Made by a program: the position numbers and the translations under genes | The notes under the pieces: model-generated | What the model saw: the letters and a program-made list of their open reading frames with translations, nothing else | Database searches by the model: none | What the model was told of the DNA's origin: nothing | NCBI RefSeq assembly: GCF_024169655.1 | Contig: NZ_JALJWV010000001.1 | Location: 2,051,001-2,115,000, forward strand | From: Pseudomonas marginalis | Lineage (GTDB): Bacteria; Pseudomonadota; Gammaproteobacteria; Pseudomonadales; Pseudomonadaceae | Length of the DNA: 64,000 bases | Reading direction: 5' to 3' | Shown here: positions 26,263-35,676 of the stretch, piece by piece | Layout: the number at the start of each line of letters is the position of its first letter | How positions within the stretch are numbered: position 1 is the first letter of the stretch

Positions 26263-28749
26263 TCAGAACGCGTATTGCACGCGGGTGTAGTAGTAACCGC
26301 CGGTGAAGCCGAAGGGTGAAAAACTGCCCCAGTTATCGCCGAATGAAGAGTTGCTTACGCCGATATGGTCCGGGTACTTGTCGAACAGGTTCTGCGCGCC
26401 GACGGCGACGGTCAGTTGTTTGTTGAGCGCATAGGCCACGTCCAGGTCGGTGATCCATTTGGCCGAATACTCGCGGTCCAGGCTTGGATCGCTCGAGCTG
26501 TTGACCTCGGTGTAGGTGCCATAACGGGTCAGCCGCAGGTTGACGTCGAAGTCGCTGATCGCCCAGTCAGCGGAGAAGATCATCTTGCTGCTGGGCGAGG
26601 TTTTGGTAATCAATGCTCGCGATTGGCGTCCGAGCAGCTGGAAGTCGCCCAGGGCGGTCAGTTGTGACGGTGTGTCGTTGACGCTGAGGATTTTCGTGTG
26701 GTTGTAGTTCAGTGCCGCAGTCCATCTCACCGAGCCGAACTGGTTCAGGTTCTGCCGGTAATTGCCGACCACATCGACCCCGGACGTCCGGGTGTTGGCG
26801 CCGTTGGTGAAGTACTGCGCGCCAGCGGTGGCCGGCACACCAATGCTGTCGAGCAGGGCGGCGACGCCCGGGCCCTGGAAACGTTCGCTGAGCACCAGAC
26901 GGTCGCGCAGGTTGATGACGTAGCCGTCCACGGTCAGGCTCAGGTTTTCGCTGGGAGTCAGAGCGAAACCGAGACTGAAGTTGGTCGAGCGTTCGGGTTT
27001 CAACGACTCGGCCCCAAGAGCCTGGGCGCCGGCCGAATCCACCGGCAGAATCACGTAGTTGTAAGACTGGTAGACACCATTGATGGTGTCGAACCCGGTC
27101 GAGCGCGCGGTGAAAATCTGATTGGCCAGCGACGGCGCGCGAAAGCCATTACTGATGGTGCCGCGCACCGAAAACACCGGGTTGAATTCGTAGCGGGTGC
27201 TGAGTTTGCCGCTGCGGGTGCCACCGACGCCTTCGTTGTAATGCTCGTACCGTGCGGCGACGCCGAGGTACCACTGTTCGACGGGGTAGAAGCCCAGGTC
27301 GATGTAGCTGGCGACGCTGTTGCGGCTGACTTTCTGTGCGTCTTCAGGACTAATGCCGTTGGTGACCTGGGCGCCCGGATCGGGACGCTGCCCGGCGCGC
27401 GGATGGCTGGCGGGGAACACGTAACCGCCATCGATATACGAGGCTTCGGAGCCGGCGCGGGTCTCGTAGCTTTCACGTCGGTGCTCGAAGCCGAAGGCGA
27501 CATCCAGCGGCTTGGCCAGGCCGATTTCGTAGCTGTTTTTAAGATCCAGATTACTGGTCAGTTGGTCCGCGATGTAAATGCCGGAGGTGAACTTGTTCGG
27601 GGTGTTTTCGCCCAGCGACGGGTTCTGGTTGTTGTAGGTGCGTTGCTTGGCGTAGTTACGCCCGTAGGTGCTGCTCAGGTCCCAGGCCCAGCCGCTGAAA
27701 TCCTCGCCCTTGGCACCGAAAGCGGACTGGAAGTCGGTTTCGTTGATCAGCCAGTAAGGACTGTAACCGTCGGGATAGCCATTGGGGCCGGTGGTGATGG
27801 TGTTGCGCCCGTTGGGCAGGCGGAAATTCTGGCCGTCGTTGTTCTCCCGGGTGGCCAAGGTCGAGAACGAGTAGAGCGTGACGGCATCGTTCAACGGCAG
27901 GTCGAGGTTGTAGGCGACATCGGCCAGTTGACTGCGGGGCAGTCCGTAACCCTTGTAAGTGTGGTGGCTAGCGTTGGCCTCACGCGGGTCGGGCGAGCCG
28001 TCGGCCTGCGGATAGTAATGCGTGCTATAGCCGTTGCTGCCGGCCTTGTTGTCGCGTTCCTGATAGCGGGTGTCGAGCGAGACATTGAGTACACCGGCTT
28101 CGCCGATCTGAAAACCATAATTGAGCGCCTCCTGCGCGGTCCCGCGTTTGCCGTCATAGCCTTGGCCGAGGGTGGTGTCGGAACTGCCGCCGGTGGTTTG
28201 CTTGAGGATGATGTTGATCACCCCGGAAATGGCATCCGAGCCGTACTGTGCCGCTGCGCCATCGCGCAGCACCTCGATGTGATCGATGGACGCCACCGGG
28301 ATCAGGTCGAGGTCGCTGGGTGCCGCGCCGCTGTTGATGCCGTTGATGTTCAACGTGGCGCTGGTATGCCGGCGCTTGCCGTTGACCAGCACCAACACAT
28401 GGGACGCTGTCAGCCCCCGCAGGGTGGCCGAGCGCACTACGCCGCTGGCGTCCCAACCGGCGCGGTCGGGCAGGTTGAAGGACGGGATGAACTTGCTCAG
28501 CGCCTCCAACAGGCTCGGTTTTCCGACCGAACGCAATTGTTCGCCGGTCACCACGTCGATCGGAATCGGGCTGGTGGTGACGGTGCGTTGGACGGTGCCA
28601 CGGTTACCCGTGACGACTACCGTGTCGAGAGTCGGTGAGTTGCTTTCGGCGGCCTCGATATTGAACGAGGCCAAGCCACAGGCAATCGACAGGGGCAGCA
28701 ATAACGGGCGGTAGGCAGGCGCGGCAAGGCGCGTTTGGCAGGTGAGCAT
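26263..28749 (-). CDS. TonB-dependent outer-membrane receptor
   Basis: An 828-residue receptor: signal peptide (about 1-34), TonB box near TLDTVVVTG, plug domain with LLEALSKFIPSF, LRGLTASHVLVLVNGKRRH and IEVLRDGAAAQYGSDAISGV, then a 22-strand barrel ending in VQYAF-like aromatic residues (RVQYAF). No STN signalling domain precedes the plug. The plug wording (NGKRRHTSA, GAAPSDLDLIPV) is that of non-siderophore receptors for organic substrates. Placed behind RidA and an amine oxidase in a sulfur island, it probably imports an organosulfur or amine compound. Confidence 0.9.
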   Translation of the reverse strand: MLTCQTRLAAPAYRPLLLPLSIACGLASFNIEAAESNSPTLDTVVVTGNRGTVQRTVTTSPIPIDVVTGEQLRSVGKPSLLEALSKFIPSFNLPDRAGWDASGVVRSATLRGLTASHVLVLVNGKRRHTSATLNINGINSGAAPSDLDLIPVASIDHIEVLRDGAAAQYGSDAISGVINIILKQTTGGSSDTTLGQGYDGKRGTAQEALNYGFQIGEAGVLNVSLDTRYQERDNKAGSNGYSTHYYPQADGSPDPREANASHHTYKGYGLPRSQLADVAYNLDLPLNDAVTLYSFSTLATRENNDGQNFRLPNGRNTITTGPNGYPDGYSPYWLINETDFQSAFGAKGEDFSGWAWDLSSTYGRNYAKQRTYNNQNPSLGENTPNKFTSGIYIADQLTSNLDLKNSYEIGLAKPLDVAFGFEHRRESYETRAGSEASYIDGGYVFPASHPRAGQRPDPGAQVTNGISPEDAQKVSRNSVASYIDLGFYPVEQWYLGVAARYEHYNEGVGGTRSGKLSTRYEFNPVFSVRGTISNGFRAPSLANQIFTARSTGFDTINGVYQSYNYVILPVDSAGAQALGAESLKPERSTNFSLGFALTPSENLSLTVDGYVINLRDRLVLSERFQGPGVAALLDSIGVPATAGAQYFTNGANTRTSGVDVVGNYRQNLNQFGSVRWTAALNYNHTKILSVNDTPSQLTALGDFQLLGRQSRALITKTSPSSKMIFSADWAISDFDVNLRLTRYGTYTEVNSSSDPSLDREYSAKWITDLDVAYALNKQLTVAVGAQNLFDKYPDHIGVSNSSFGDNWGSFSPFGFTGGYYYTRVQYAF

Positions 28750-28785
28750 GAGAGTGAGGCTCCTGAATGTCGGCTAAGGTCCGTG

Positions 28786-29283
28786 TCACTTCTTGCGAGC
28801 GGCGACGGCTTCGATTTCGACCAAGCCGCCCGGTAGCGGCAGGGCGACTACCTGCACGGCGGTGCGTGCTGGTTTGTTCGGTTGCGCGGCGCTGCCGAAG
28901 AACGGCGTATAGCCTTCCTGCAACCCGGCGAAATCGAGCTTGCCGCCCTTGGCCGGATCGCCCACCAGAAACACCCGAAGTTGCACCACATCACCCAGGT
29001 CCAGGCCTTGGCTTTGCAGCACGCCTTTGAGCTTGTTGAGAATCGAGGTGGTCTGCGTCGCGGTGTCGCCATAGGCAGCGAAGGAATCCTTCGGCGCTTT
29101 CGGGTCGTGCAGGTCGGCGAGCAGGCCGCTGACAAACAGCAGGTCGGTCTGTGCCGGAACCGACACCGCCAGCGAAATCGGGAAACTCGAATTGGGCAGG
29201 GCGATGCGCTTGATCTCGTCGGCGTGGCTGGTGAGGGCGGTGGCGGTCATGAGGAGTCCTGTGAGCAAAGTCATGGTTTTCAT
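28786..29283 (-). CDS. RidA family protein with signal peptide
   Basis: A 165-residue RidA (YjgF/YER057c/UK114) protein. The conserved substrate-binding Arg140 is present in NKPARTAVQV, together with LLFVSGLL and GLVEIEAVA. RidA hydrolyses reactive 2-imino acids released by amino-acid oxidation. Unlike the usual cytoplasmic enzyme of about 130 residues, this one starts with a Sec signal peptide (LLTGLLMTATALTSHA, cleavage before Asp22), so it should work in the periplasm. The exported flavin oxidase gene ends 25 bp upstream, a direct functional partner. Confidence 0.88.
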   Translation of the reverse strand: MKTMTLLTGLLMTATALTSHADEIKRIALPNSSFPISLAVSVPAQTDLLFVSGLLADLHDPKAPKDSFAAYGDTATQTTSILNKLKGVLQSQGLDLGDVVQLRVFLVGDPAKGGKLDFAGLQEGYTPFFGSAAQPNKPARTAVQVVALPLPGGLVEIEAVAARKK

Positions 29284-29308
29284 CGGTCAGTCCTTTATTG
29301 AAAAAAAG

Positions 29309-30883
29309 TCAGGCGGCAACGCCCGCTTGCTGGCGTTCGGCATGGCGGCCGATCAGGGAAGCGATGCGTCGCGCCGAGTCGGCGGCGCTGTTCTGCCAGA
29401 TGCCGACGCCGCCATGGGCGAGGGCGTCGCTGGCCAGATACGTGCGGCCCTGAGGCTCGTTGAGGATCTGGTAAGCGCTCTCGCCGACCTCGTCGTTGAC
29501 GATCCACGGGCCTTTGCTGAAGGGCACCTTGGCCCAGTTGATCGCCACCGGTTTTTGCAGCTTGGTGCTGTGTCCGGGGTGCAGCAGTTCCACGGCTTGC
29601 CGCGAGGAGGCGAACTGTTCGGCGAGGGATTTCTTGCTGAAGGCCTGGGCTGATTGGCTGGTGTTGTAGGCCGCGACCAGAATCCCCTGGGCACTGTTCA
29701 ACCGGTCGCTGGGGTACCACAAACCTTTGACTTCATGATCCAGGTACGACAATCCGCCGTAGATGTTGAAGTCGGTTTCCCAGAAACGCGGCGACTGCCA
29801 GGCGACTTTGTTCGCCTGATCGCTTTGCGCGCTGAGAATCGCTTGCTTGAACGGCTGGCTGAAGTTACTCGGCAGCTTGGCCAGCAACGGCAAGGGGACC
29901 GTGACGATGGCGTAATCGGCGCTCAGCGTCTGGGTGGTGCCGGTCTTGCGGTCCCGGTAGGTGATGCGGCTGCCGTTTTCGGAGGTCTGAATGTCGCTGA
30001 CCTCGGCGTTGAAACGCACCGCGTCCTTGAGCTTGTCGTAGAACGCGTAGGGAATCCGGTCCATGCCGCCAACCGGTTGGAACATGGTTGAGGAAAACTC
30101 CGGGATCTCATCGAACACCAACGCGCCCCAGAGCTTGGGATTGAGCAGGGTCTGTAGCTCCAGCGGTGCACGGGTGATGCCGGTTTGATCGCCGGCACCG
30201 GGGATACGGGTGTACCCCGAGCGCACCGAGCCTTTGTATTTGAAGTCGGCGTTAAGATCGCCATAGACCTTGAGAAAATTGAGCAGCGCCTTGCGATCAT
30301 CAACGCTCAAGTCCTGGTCCAGGGCCTTGCGGCTGACGGTGCGCGCCAGCAGTTCAGACAGTTGGCCGCGGGTGTCGTTGACCGCCTGGCGTAACTGGAA
30401 CGCCGGTTTGGTCGGATCGGGCAAGGCCAGCGCATTGCGGCTGCTGTTGACCAGCACTTGCAGCTCGACACCCAGTTCGCGGCAGTAGCCGAGGATCGTC
30501 TGGTGATGGCTGGGAATACGTGCAGGACCGGCGTTGAAAAACTGCCCGTCGTCGAAGTCGACGGTCTGGCTGACGCCATCGTCGAAATCGACTTTGGTGC
30601 CGCGCCGCAGAGTCCAGTTGCGTCCACCCACTCGCTCGCGCGCTTCGAGAATGGTCACGGTGAAGCCAGCCTTGCGCAGCTCGTAGGCGCTGACCAGCCC
30701 GGATATACCGGCACCGACCACCACCACGTGCTTGCCTTTGCCACTGCTGCCCAGTTGCAGCGGATTGAATGTTGCCGCCACGGCCTGAGGCGTGAGCCCC
30801 AATGCACCGAGGGCGCTGACAGCGGCGGAATAGCCACCGACGGCGGCAATGCGGGAAATCAGTTCTCTACGGGTAACAGCCAT
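29309..30883 (-). CDS. Tat-exported flavin monoamine/L-amino-acid oxidase
   Basis: A 524-residue FAD enzyme of the amine-oxidase superfamily. It opens with a twin-arginine signal (VTRRELISRIAAVGG, Ala-rich to about residue 35), then the Rossmann motif VVVGAGISGLVSAYELRKAG, ILEARERVGGRNWTLRRG, and a C-terminal FAD-contacting region (RTYLASDALAHGGVGIWQNS). It would oxidise an amine or L-amino acid to an imine, releasing H2O2 in the periplasm after Tat export with bound FAD. The ATG with AGGAG 8 nt upstream was preferred to one six codons earlier. RidA follows immediately and could hydrolyse the imine. Confidence 0.87.
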   Translation of the reverse strand: MAVTRRELISRIAAVGGYSAAVSALGALGLTPQAVAATFNPLQLGSSGKGKHVVVVGAGISGLVSAYELRKAGFTVTILEARERVGGRNWTLRRGTKVDFDDGVSQTVDFDDGQFFNAGPARIPSHHQTILGYCRELGVELQVLVNSSRNALALPDPTKPAFQLRQAVNDTRGQLSELLARTVSRKALDQDLSVDDRKALLNFLKVYGDLNADFKYKGSVRSGYTRIPGAGDQTGITRAPLELQTLLNPKLWGALVFDEIPEFSSTMFQPVGGMDRIPYAFYDKLKDAVRFNAEVSDIQTSENGSRITYRDRKTGTTQTLSADYAIVTVPLPLLAKLPSNFSQPFKQAILSAQSDQANKVAWQSPRFWETDFNIYGGLSYLDHEVKGLWYPSDRLNSAQGILVAAYNTSQSAQAFSKKSLAEQFASSRQAVELLHPGHSTKLQKPVAINWAKVPFSKGPWIVNDEVGESAYQILNEPQGRTYLASDALAHGGVGIWQNSAADSARRIASLIGRHAERQQAGVAA

Positions 30884-30945
30884 CGTGGTGCTCCTTGGCA
30901 TTAAGCGATATCGAATCCGGCGTAGGGGGGGCGTCGTTAGGGGGG

Positions 30946-33078
30946 TCAGAGGTCGTAGCGCACGGACAACAACAGGGTTCGCGGGTCGTTGATGGAGTAG
31001 AAGCGGGCGCCGCTGGAGGGCACGTAGCCGACCGACTGCGGGTAAGCGCGATCGAGCAGGTTTTTCACGGCCAGCGTGGTGGTCCAGTGACCGTCGCCGG
31101 AGAGGTAACGGGTGTTGGCGTTCCAGAAGGTCTGCTGAGGGATTTCCTGGACGTCGTCGTTGAGCGCGTTGGCGTAGGACTTGGTCTGGAACTGCGCATC
31201 GGTGCCCGCCAGCCAGGTACCGGGCAGTCCGGCCGGGATGGTGTAGTTCAGGCCGACGCTGGCGTTCCAGCGCGGCGAGAACACCAACTGTTTGCCGTTG
31301 GCATCGACCCCAGCGCCGCTGGCATTCTCGAAGTCGTCGTACTGGCTTTCCAGGTAGCCGACATTGGCGGTCAGTTGCAGATCGCGGGTCAGCGCAGTCA
31401 GGGTTTCCAGTTCTACGCCATAGGTGTGTGCCTGGCCGACGTTGGTCCGCAGGCTGACACCCAGCGCCGGGTCGTAGGCATTGGTCTGCAGGTCTTTGTA
31501 GTCGTTGTAGAACAGTGCGACGTTGGCTCGCAGGCGCTGGTCGAAGAAGTCACCCTTGAAGCCGGTTTCCCAGGTCGTCACGTCCTCGGGCGAAAACGCC
31601 TGTTCGGCAGCGGCCTGGGTCGGCGCGCGATTGTCGTAGCCGCCGGCCTTGAAGCCTTTGGCGACGTAGGCGTACTGGTTGAGGTGCGGTCTCCAGGCGT
31701 ATTCGAAGCCGAGTTTCGGGCTGGTGGATTGCCAGGATTTGCTTGAATCGGCGCTGAAATTGGTACCGGTGATCTGCCGGTCGGTGTTGACCACGTAGTT
31801 GGTGTAATCGAAGTTCTTGTGTTCGCGGGTGAACCGTAGGCCGGCGATCAGCGACAGTTGCTGCGTGACTTTGTAACTGCCCTGGCCATACAACGCATAA
31901 CTTTCGGTATTGGTTGTGCTGTATTGCCCCTGGCCGATCACCCGGTTGCGCGCAATCGAGTAGGTCAGGCTGTCGCGCTCGGCGTCGAATTTTTCCCGGT
32001 ACAGGTATAGGCCAGTGCTGAAACTGAAATCGTCGTAGTCGCCGTTGAGCTGGAACTCCTGGGTGGCATAGTCCTGCTTGTAGGTGATCAGGCTGTTCTG
32101 AATGAGGGCGGCCTGCCCGGAGTTGTCATAGTCCACAGGCTGGTTGAAGGCGGAATAGGCGGTCACCGATTTGAAACTCAGATGATCGTCGAGGGTGTAG
32201 ATCGCCCGCAGCACCGAGCTGCCTTGGTCGAGTCGGTTCTTCGGATCGAGGCTGCTGTAACTTTTGAATTTGTCGAAGTGGCCGTCGGCATCAAACGGCG
32301 TGTAGCTGGTGGTGTCGCCACGGTCGAAGGTGCCGGCCAGGGTCAGTTGCACATCCCACGGCGAATCGATCGGGTTGAAGCGCAACTTGCCGCGGTAGGA
32401 CTGGATGTCGACGTTGTTCACATCCTCACCGCGGGTCGGGTTGGAGACGGTGCCGTCACGGGTCAGGCGAATCGCCGAAAAACTGCCGAACAACGCGTTG
32501 TCCACCAGCGGGCCACTGATCAGCAATCGGCCGTTCTGCGCGTTGTAGTTGCCGGCGCCGAGCTCGAAGAAACCCCGGGTTTCCTGGTTCGGATCGCGGG
32601 TGATCACGCGGATCGCGCCGGCGCTGCTGTTGCGTCCATACAGCGTGCCTTGCGGGCCGCGCAACACTTCGACGCGCTCGACGTCGTTGAAGTCGAGCAT
32701 CGAGGAAATCGCCCGCGGGATGTACAGGTCATCGGCGTACACCGCGACGGCGGATTCCTGGATCGGGTCGGTTTCGCCGATGCCACGAATCCCGTAGGTC
32801 TGGGCGCTGTAGGAGATCGACTGACGGCTGAGGGTCAGGTTAGGCACTTGCCCGGAGAGGTCGCGGATGCTTTTGATCTGCTTGTCTTCCAGGGCTTTTT
32901 CGTCGAACGCAGAAATCGCCAGCGGGGTTTTTTGCAGGTCTTCGCTGTGGTGTTCGGCGGTGACTGTGACAACGGGGAGGGCACCATCCATGGTGTTTTC
33001 TTCGGCGTGGGCCGACAACCCGAACGTCGCCAGCGACACGGCCAGCGTCAAACGGTTTGCAGTGAAGGTGTTATACAT
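30946..33078 (-). CDS. TonB-dependent outer-membrane receptor
   Basis: A 710-residue receptor with signal peptide ending at about residue 25 (SAHAEENT), TonB box region VVTVTAEHH, plug (IRDLSGQVPNLTLSR, YGIRGIGETDPIQES, VEVLRGPQGTLYGRNSSAGA) and barrel ending in LLSVRYDL. It has the RGPQGTLYGRNS signature of the large non-siderophore TonB receptor group. It is the first gene of the minus-strand run receptor-oxidase-RidA-receptor. The ATG chosen has GGGG before it; an upstream in-frame ATG adds 24 residues without signal-peptide character. About 250 bp upstream lies an AT-rich motif shared with the SsuD-like gene. Confidence 0.9.
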   Translation of the reverse strand: MYNTFTANRLTLAVSLATFGLSAHAEENTMDGALPVVTVTAEHHSEDLQKTPLAISAFDEKALEDKQIKSIRDLSGQVPNLTLSRQSISYSAQTYGIRGIGETDPIQESAVAVYADDLYIPRAISSMLDFNDVERVEVLRGPQGTLYGRNSSAGAIRVITRDPNQETRGFFELGAGNYNAQNGRLLISGPLVDNALFGSFSAIRLTRDGTVSNPTRGEDVNNVDIQSYRGKLRFNPIDSPWDVQLTLAGTFDRGDTTSYTPFDADGHFDKFKSYSSLDPKNRLDQGSSVLRAIYTLDDHLSFKSVTAYSAFNQPVDYDNSGQAALIQNSLITYKQDYATQEFQLNGDYDDFSFSTGLYLYREKFDAERDSLTYSIARNRVIGQGQYSTTNTESYALYGQGSYKVTQQLSLIAGLRFTREHKNFDYTNYVVNTDRQITGTNFSADSSKSWQSTSPKLGFEYAWRPHLNQYAYVAKGFKAGGYDNRAPTQAAAEQAFSPEDVTTWETGFKGDFFDQRLRANVALFYNDYKDLQTNAYDPALGVSLRTNVGQAHTYGVELETLTALTRDLQLTANVGYLESQYDDFENASGAGVDANGKQLVFSPRWNASVGLNYTIPAGLPGTWLAGTDAQFQTKSYANALNDDVQEIPQQTFWNANTRYLSGDGHWTTTLAVKNLLDRAYPQSVGYVPSSGARFYSINDPRTLLLSVRYDL

Positions 33079-33325
33079 GGTGAACCCCAGGTGTGTAGAT
33101 GCAGCGTTGGCGTTGTTGTGTTTTTTTTGGCAAAGCGTTGCCGGGGCCATGATTCGAAAGCCATGGCGGCGGGGGCTTGAGCCGTTTTCAGGTTTTTGGG
33201 TGTGGCAGTTGACCGTGGAGTGGTGTCGGCCGGAAAAACTGCAGTTCCGTGGGCCTCCACCTGGTCAGGGGTCGGTGATGGTTGTAACAATATTTGTATA
33301 ATACGGCGCTGTAAAAGTCCGATTA

Positions 33326-33341
33326 GTTATAAGTTAATTAT
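33326..33341 (-). promoter_or_regulatory. AT-rich motif shared with 45947-45962
   Basis: GTTATAAGTTAATTAT differs from GTTCTAAGTTAATTAT at 45947-45962 by one base. Both lie upstream of minus-strand sulfur-island genes. The T-rich/A-rich dyad resembles LysR-type or CysB-type operators; this is an inference from position. Confidence 0.35.
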
Positions 33342-33411
33342 AAAAAACAGGCATTAAGTTTTTAAGTTAAATGCGTAAATCTGATGTTTTGTCTTTGGCT
33401 GACATGACGCA

Positions 33412-33477
33412 ATCGCGGGCAAGCCACGCTCCTACAGGTTATGTACATGACCTGTGGGAGCGTGGCTTGCCCGCGAT
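33412..33477. repeat. Near-perfect palindrome, REP/REPIN type
   Basis: Arms ATCGCGGGCAAGCCACGCTC and its complement, with CTACAGGT/ACCTGTGG next to a short central loop, form a hairpin of about 28 bp per arm. It is a common Pseudomonas intergenic repeat and may end the upstream operon. Confidence 0.8.
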
Positions 33478-33496
33478 GACGGTGGTTCGGCTGGAT

Positions 33497-34456
33497 TCAA
33501 TACCCGCGTTGTACGTTCGCCTGATTCTCCAACGCCAAACCGTTGAGATAACGCTCAAGGTTGGCCAGGAAACTGTCAGCAATCTCATGGCCACTGTTGG
33601 TGGAAATCGCCGAGGTATGGGGTGACAAGCGCACCCGTGGATGGGTGTAGAGCGGATGTCCGTCCGGCAGTGGCTCGGGATCGGTGACGTCCAGCGAAGC
33701 CAGGCCGATTGTTCCGCTGTCCAGTGCTTCAAGCAACGCCCCGTGATCCAGCAGACCGCCGCGGGCGATGTTGATCAGGTGCAGGCCGGGTTTGGCGCTG
33801 GCGAGCACCGCGCTGTTGACGATATGCCGGGTCGCGCCGGTCAACGGCGCGGCCAGCACCAGATGGTCGGAACGGGCAAACAGGTCATGGATATCTCGCG
33901 CGGCTTCGACGCCTTCCACCTCGAACGGCGTCTGACTCTGACGCAACGCCAGCACATTGATGCCCAAGGCGTGGGCCTTGCTCGCCAAGCTGCGGCCAAT
34001 CGCACCGAAGCCGAGAATCCCCAACGTGGTGCCCTTGAGCGGCGTCAGTGCGGTGAAATTCCATTGCGAGTCATGCACCCAAATGTCCGGCAGACGCTTC
34101 GCGGCGGCGAAGATCGCGGCCAGGGCAAACTCGGCGATGTTCTCGGCGGCGCTGCCGCGCGAAGTGCTCACCGGCGGGCCGTTGAACAGCCATTGGGGGT
34201 AGAAGTCGATGCCGGAGGACACTACCTGAACCCACTTCAAACCGTAGGGCCAACCCGGCGGCGGTGTGTCCGGCGCCAGATAGCCGCGAACATTGATTGG
34301 CCGCGCCAACAAAATACTGACTTCAGTCGGCAGATCGCTGGGTACGCCGCTCGGCACATCGATTAACCGGGCGTCAGGATGCGTGTGTGCAAGGCGCTGA
34401 CGAATCACATCGTTGAAGTCTTCATCCAGTTGGCTGGCGATAATGAGCTGGCTCAT
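33497..34456 (-). CDS. D-isomer-specific 2-hydroxyacid dehydrogenase
   Basis: A 319-residue NAD(P)-dependent dehydrogenase. Seen are the Rossmann motif GTTLGILGFGAIGRSLASKA, the substrate-binding Arg in NIARGGLLDHGALLEAL, the Glu in DVTDPEPLPDGHPLY and the catalytic His in RLSPHTSA. It interconverts a 2-keto acid and a D-2-hydroxy acid in the cytoplasm. Its ATG overlaps the stop of the acyl-CoA dehydrogenase homologue (ATGA), so the two are translationally coupled. It is the last gene of a seven-gene minus-strand operon. A keto acid from the amine-oxidase step could be its substrate, but that is speculation. Confidence 0.88.
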   Translation of the reverse strand: MSQLIIASQLDEDFNDVIRQRLAHTHPDARLIDVPSGVPSDLPTEVSILLARPINVRGYLAPDTPPPGWPYGLKWVQVVSSGIDFYPQWLFNGPPVSTSRGSAAENIAEFALAAIFAAAKRLPDIWVHDSQWNFTALTPLKGTTLGILGFGAIGRSLASKAHALGINVLALRQSQTPFEVEGVEAARDIHDLFARSDHLVLAAPLTGATRHIVNSAVLASAKPGLHLINIARGGLLDHGALLEALDSGTIGLASLDVTDPEPLPDGHPLYTHPRVRLSPHTSAISTNSGHEIADSFLANLERYLNGLALENQANVQRGY

Positions 34457-35640
34457 GGACGTTCCTTTTGCTGGCGCTGGGCGAAGACCGCTTTGCCGAC
34501 ACCTTGCAGCACGGCATCGTTCTGCGGCGTGTGAACACGGCTGCACAGCACATCGCGGTAATGCCGTTGCAGCGGATTTGTGCGGGACAGGCCGGGGTTG
34601 CCAGACGCCTCGATGGCCAACTCGACGGCGCGGATGGCGTTGCCGGTCACCAGGTACTTCAGTTGCGCGGCGTTAATGGCCGGCGTGCGTCCTTCGGCGG
34701 CGCAATCCAGCAGGCTGCGGTTGGCGAACAACAGCGTGTCGATGTGCCCGACGGTTTCCTGGAAGCGCGGAAGGGTGGAGAGCGACGCGCCGAGGTTGGA
34801 TGGCTTGCGTTGTTCCAGCCAATCCACCAACCAGTCGCGAGCGGCTTGGGCGACGCCGTCGTAAACCGACGAGAGCAACACCGACATCCACAGGAAGCCG
34901 TCGCCATCGAGTTCGGGTTGCGGTGCGCTCCAGAGGCTGACGCTGACGGCGTGATCCAGCGGCACCAGTACATTGTCGAACACCACTTCATGACTGCACG
35001 TCGCGCGCATGCCCAGATGGTCCCAATCCTCGATGATGCTGATGCCGGGCGTGTCCTTGTGCACCAGCCAGGCACCGACCAGCGGATCTTCATCGGTGCT
35101 GCGCGCCCAGACGCTGAACCATGTCAGGCCATGACTGCCGGTGGAGTAGATTTTTCGGCCACTGATGCGCCAACCGGCGGAGGTGCGCCGGGCAACGGTC
35201 GCTGGCAAACCACCGCGAGCCGGGGTGCCGAGGTCGGGCTCGACCCGCAGGGCGTTGATCAACGCGCCTTGCTGGACGGCGTCTTGCGCCACTTGCAGGC
35301 GCAATGCTTCGGGCCAGGTTTTACTGTCTTGCAGGCGCGCGTGCTGGATGTACTGCATCACCAGGATCAACGCCGTCGAGGGTTCACCCTTGGCGATTGC
35401 GCTGATCGCCTTGCGCGCCTGGGCCAGATTCGCGCCACCACCGCCGAGAGCTTTGGGCACGGTCAGTGCGACCAGACCGTGCTCCTGCAGCAGCTTGAAA
35501 TTGTCCTGGGGGAAGGCGCCGCTTTCGTCATAAAGGTGCGCCGTGGCGCTGAGTTGTGCGCCGATGTTTTCCAGCAAGGCGTCGAAATTCGCCGCCTCGA
35601 CAGATCGCAGTAAGGGCGGGTGTTGAGAAGAAAGACTCAT
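34453..35640 (-). CDS. Acyl-CoA dehydrogenase-like flavoenzyme (DszC/SfnB-like)
   Basis: A 395-residue protein of the acyl-CoA dehydrogenase fold: N-terminal helices (LLQEHGLVALTVPKALGGGG), central beta domain (GRKIYSTGSHGLTWFSVWAR, DHLGMRATCSHEVVFDNVLVP) and C-terminal helical bundle. The usual catalytic Glu is not evident, and the sequence resembles the flavin monooxygenase branch (DszC, SfnB, SoxC) that oxidises sulfur compounds with FMNH2. It lies between a sulfonate-type binding protein and a hydroxyacid dehydrogenase, supporting an organosulfur role. Confidence 0.82.
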   Translation of the reverse strand: MSLSSQHPPLLRSVEAANFDALLENIGAQLSATAHLYDESGAFPQDNFKLLQEHGLVALTVPKALGGGGANLAQARKAISAIAKGEPSTALILVMQYIQHARLQDSKTWPEALRLQVAQDAVQQGALINALRVEPDLGTPARGGLPATVARRTSAGWRISGRKIYSTGSHGLTWFSVWARSTDEDPLVGAWLVHKDTPGISIIEDWDHLGMRATCSHEVVFDNVLVPLDHAVSVSLWSAPQPELDGDGFLWMSVLLSSVYDGVAQAARDWLVDWLEQRKPSNLGASLSTLPRFQETVGHIDTLLFANRSLLDCAAEGRTPAINAAQLKYLVTGNAIRAVELAIEASGNPGLSRTNPLQRHYRDVLCSRVHTPQNDAVLQGVGKAVFAQRQQKERP

Positions 35641-35676
35641 GGTGGATTCACTCGATCAAAAAGGCTGGGAATCGGC

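Larger units (their letters stand above)
33079..33496. other. Intergenic region upstream of the TonB receptor
   Basis: This 418-bp gap between two minus-strand genes holds an AT-rich stretch at 33295-33370, a motif repeated elsewhere in the island and a 66-bp palindrome. No open frame with coding character was found. It probably ends the 2-hydroxyacid dehydrogenase operon and carries the receptor promoter. Confidence 0.6.

Noticed and set aside
26698..28638. Long plus-strand frame opposite the TonB receptor
   Set aside because: Low-complexity Val/Gly/Ala/Arg shadow of the receptor gene with no domain.
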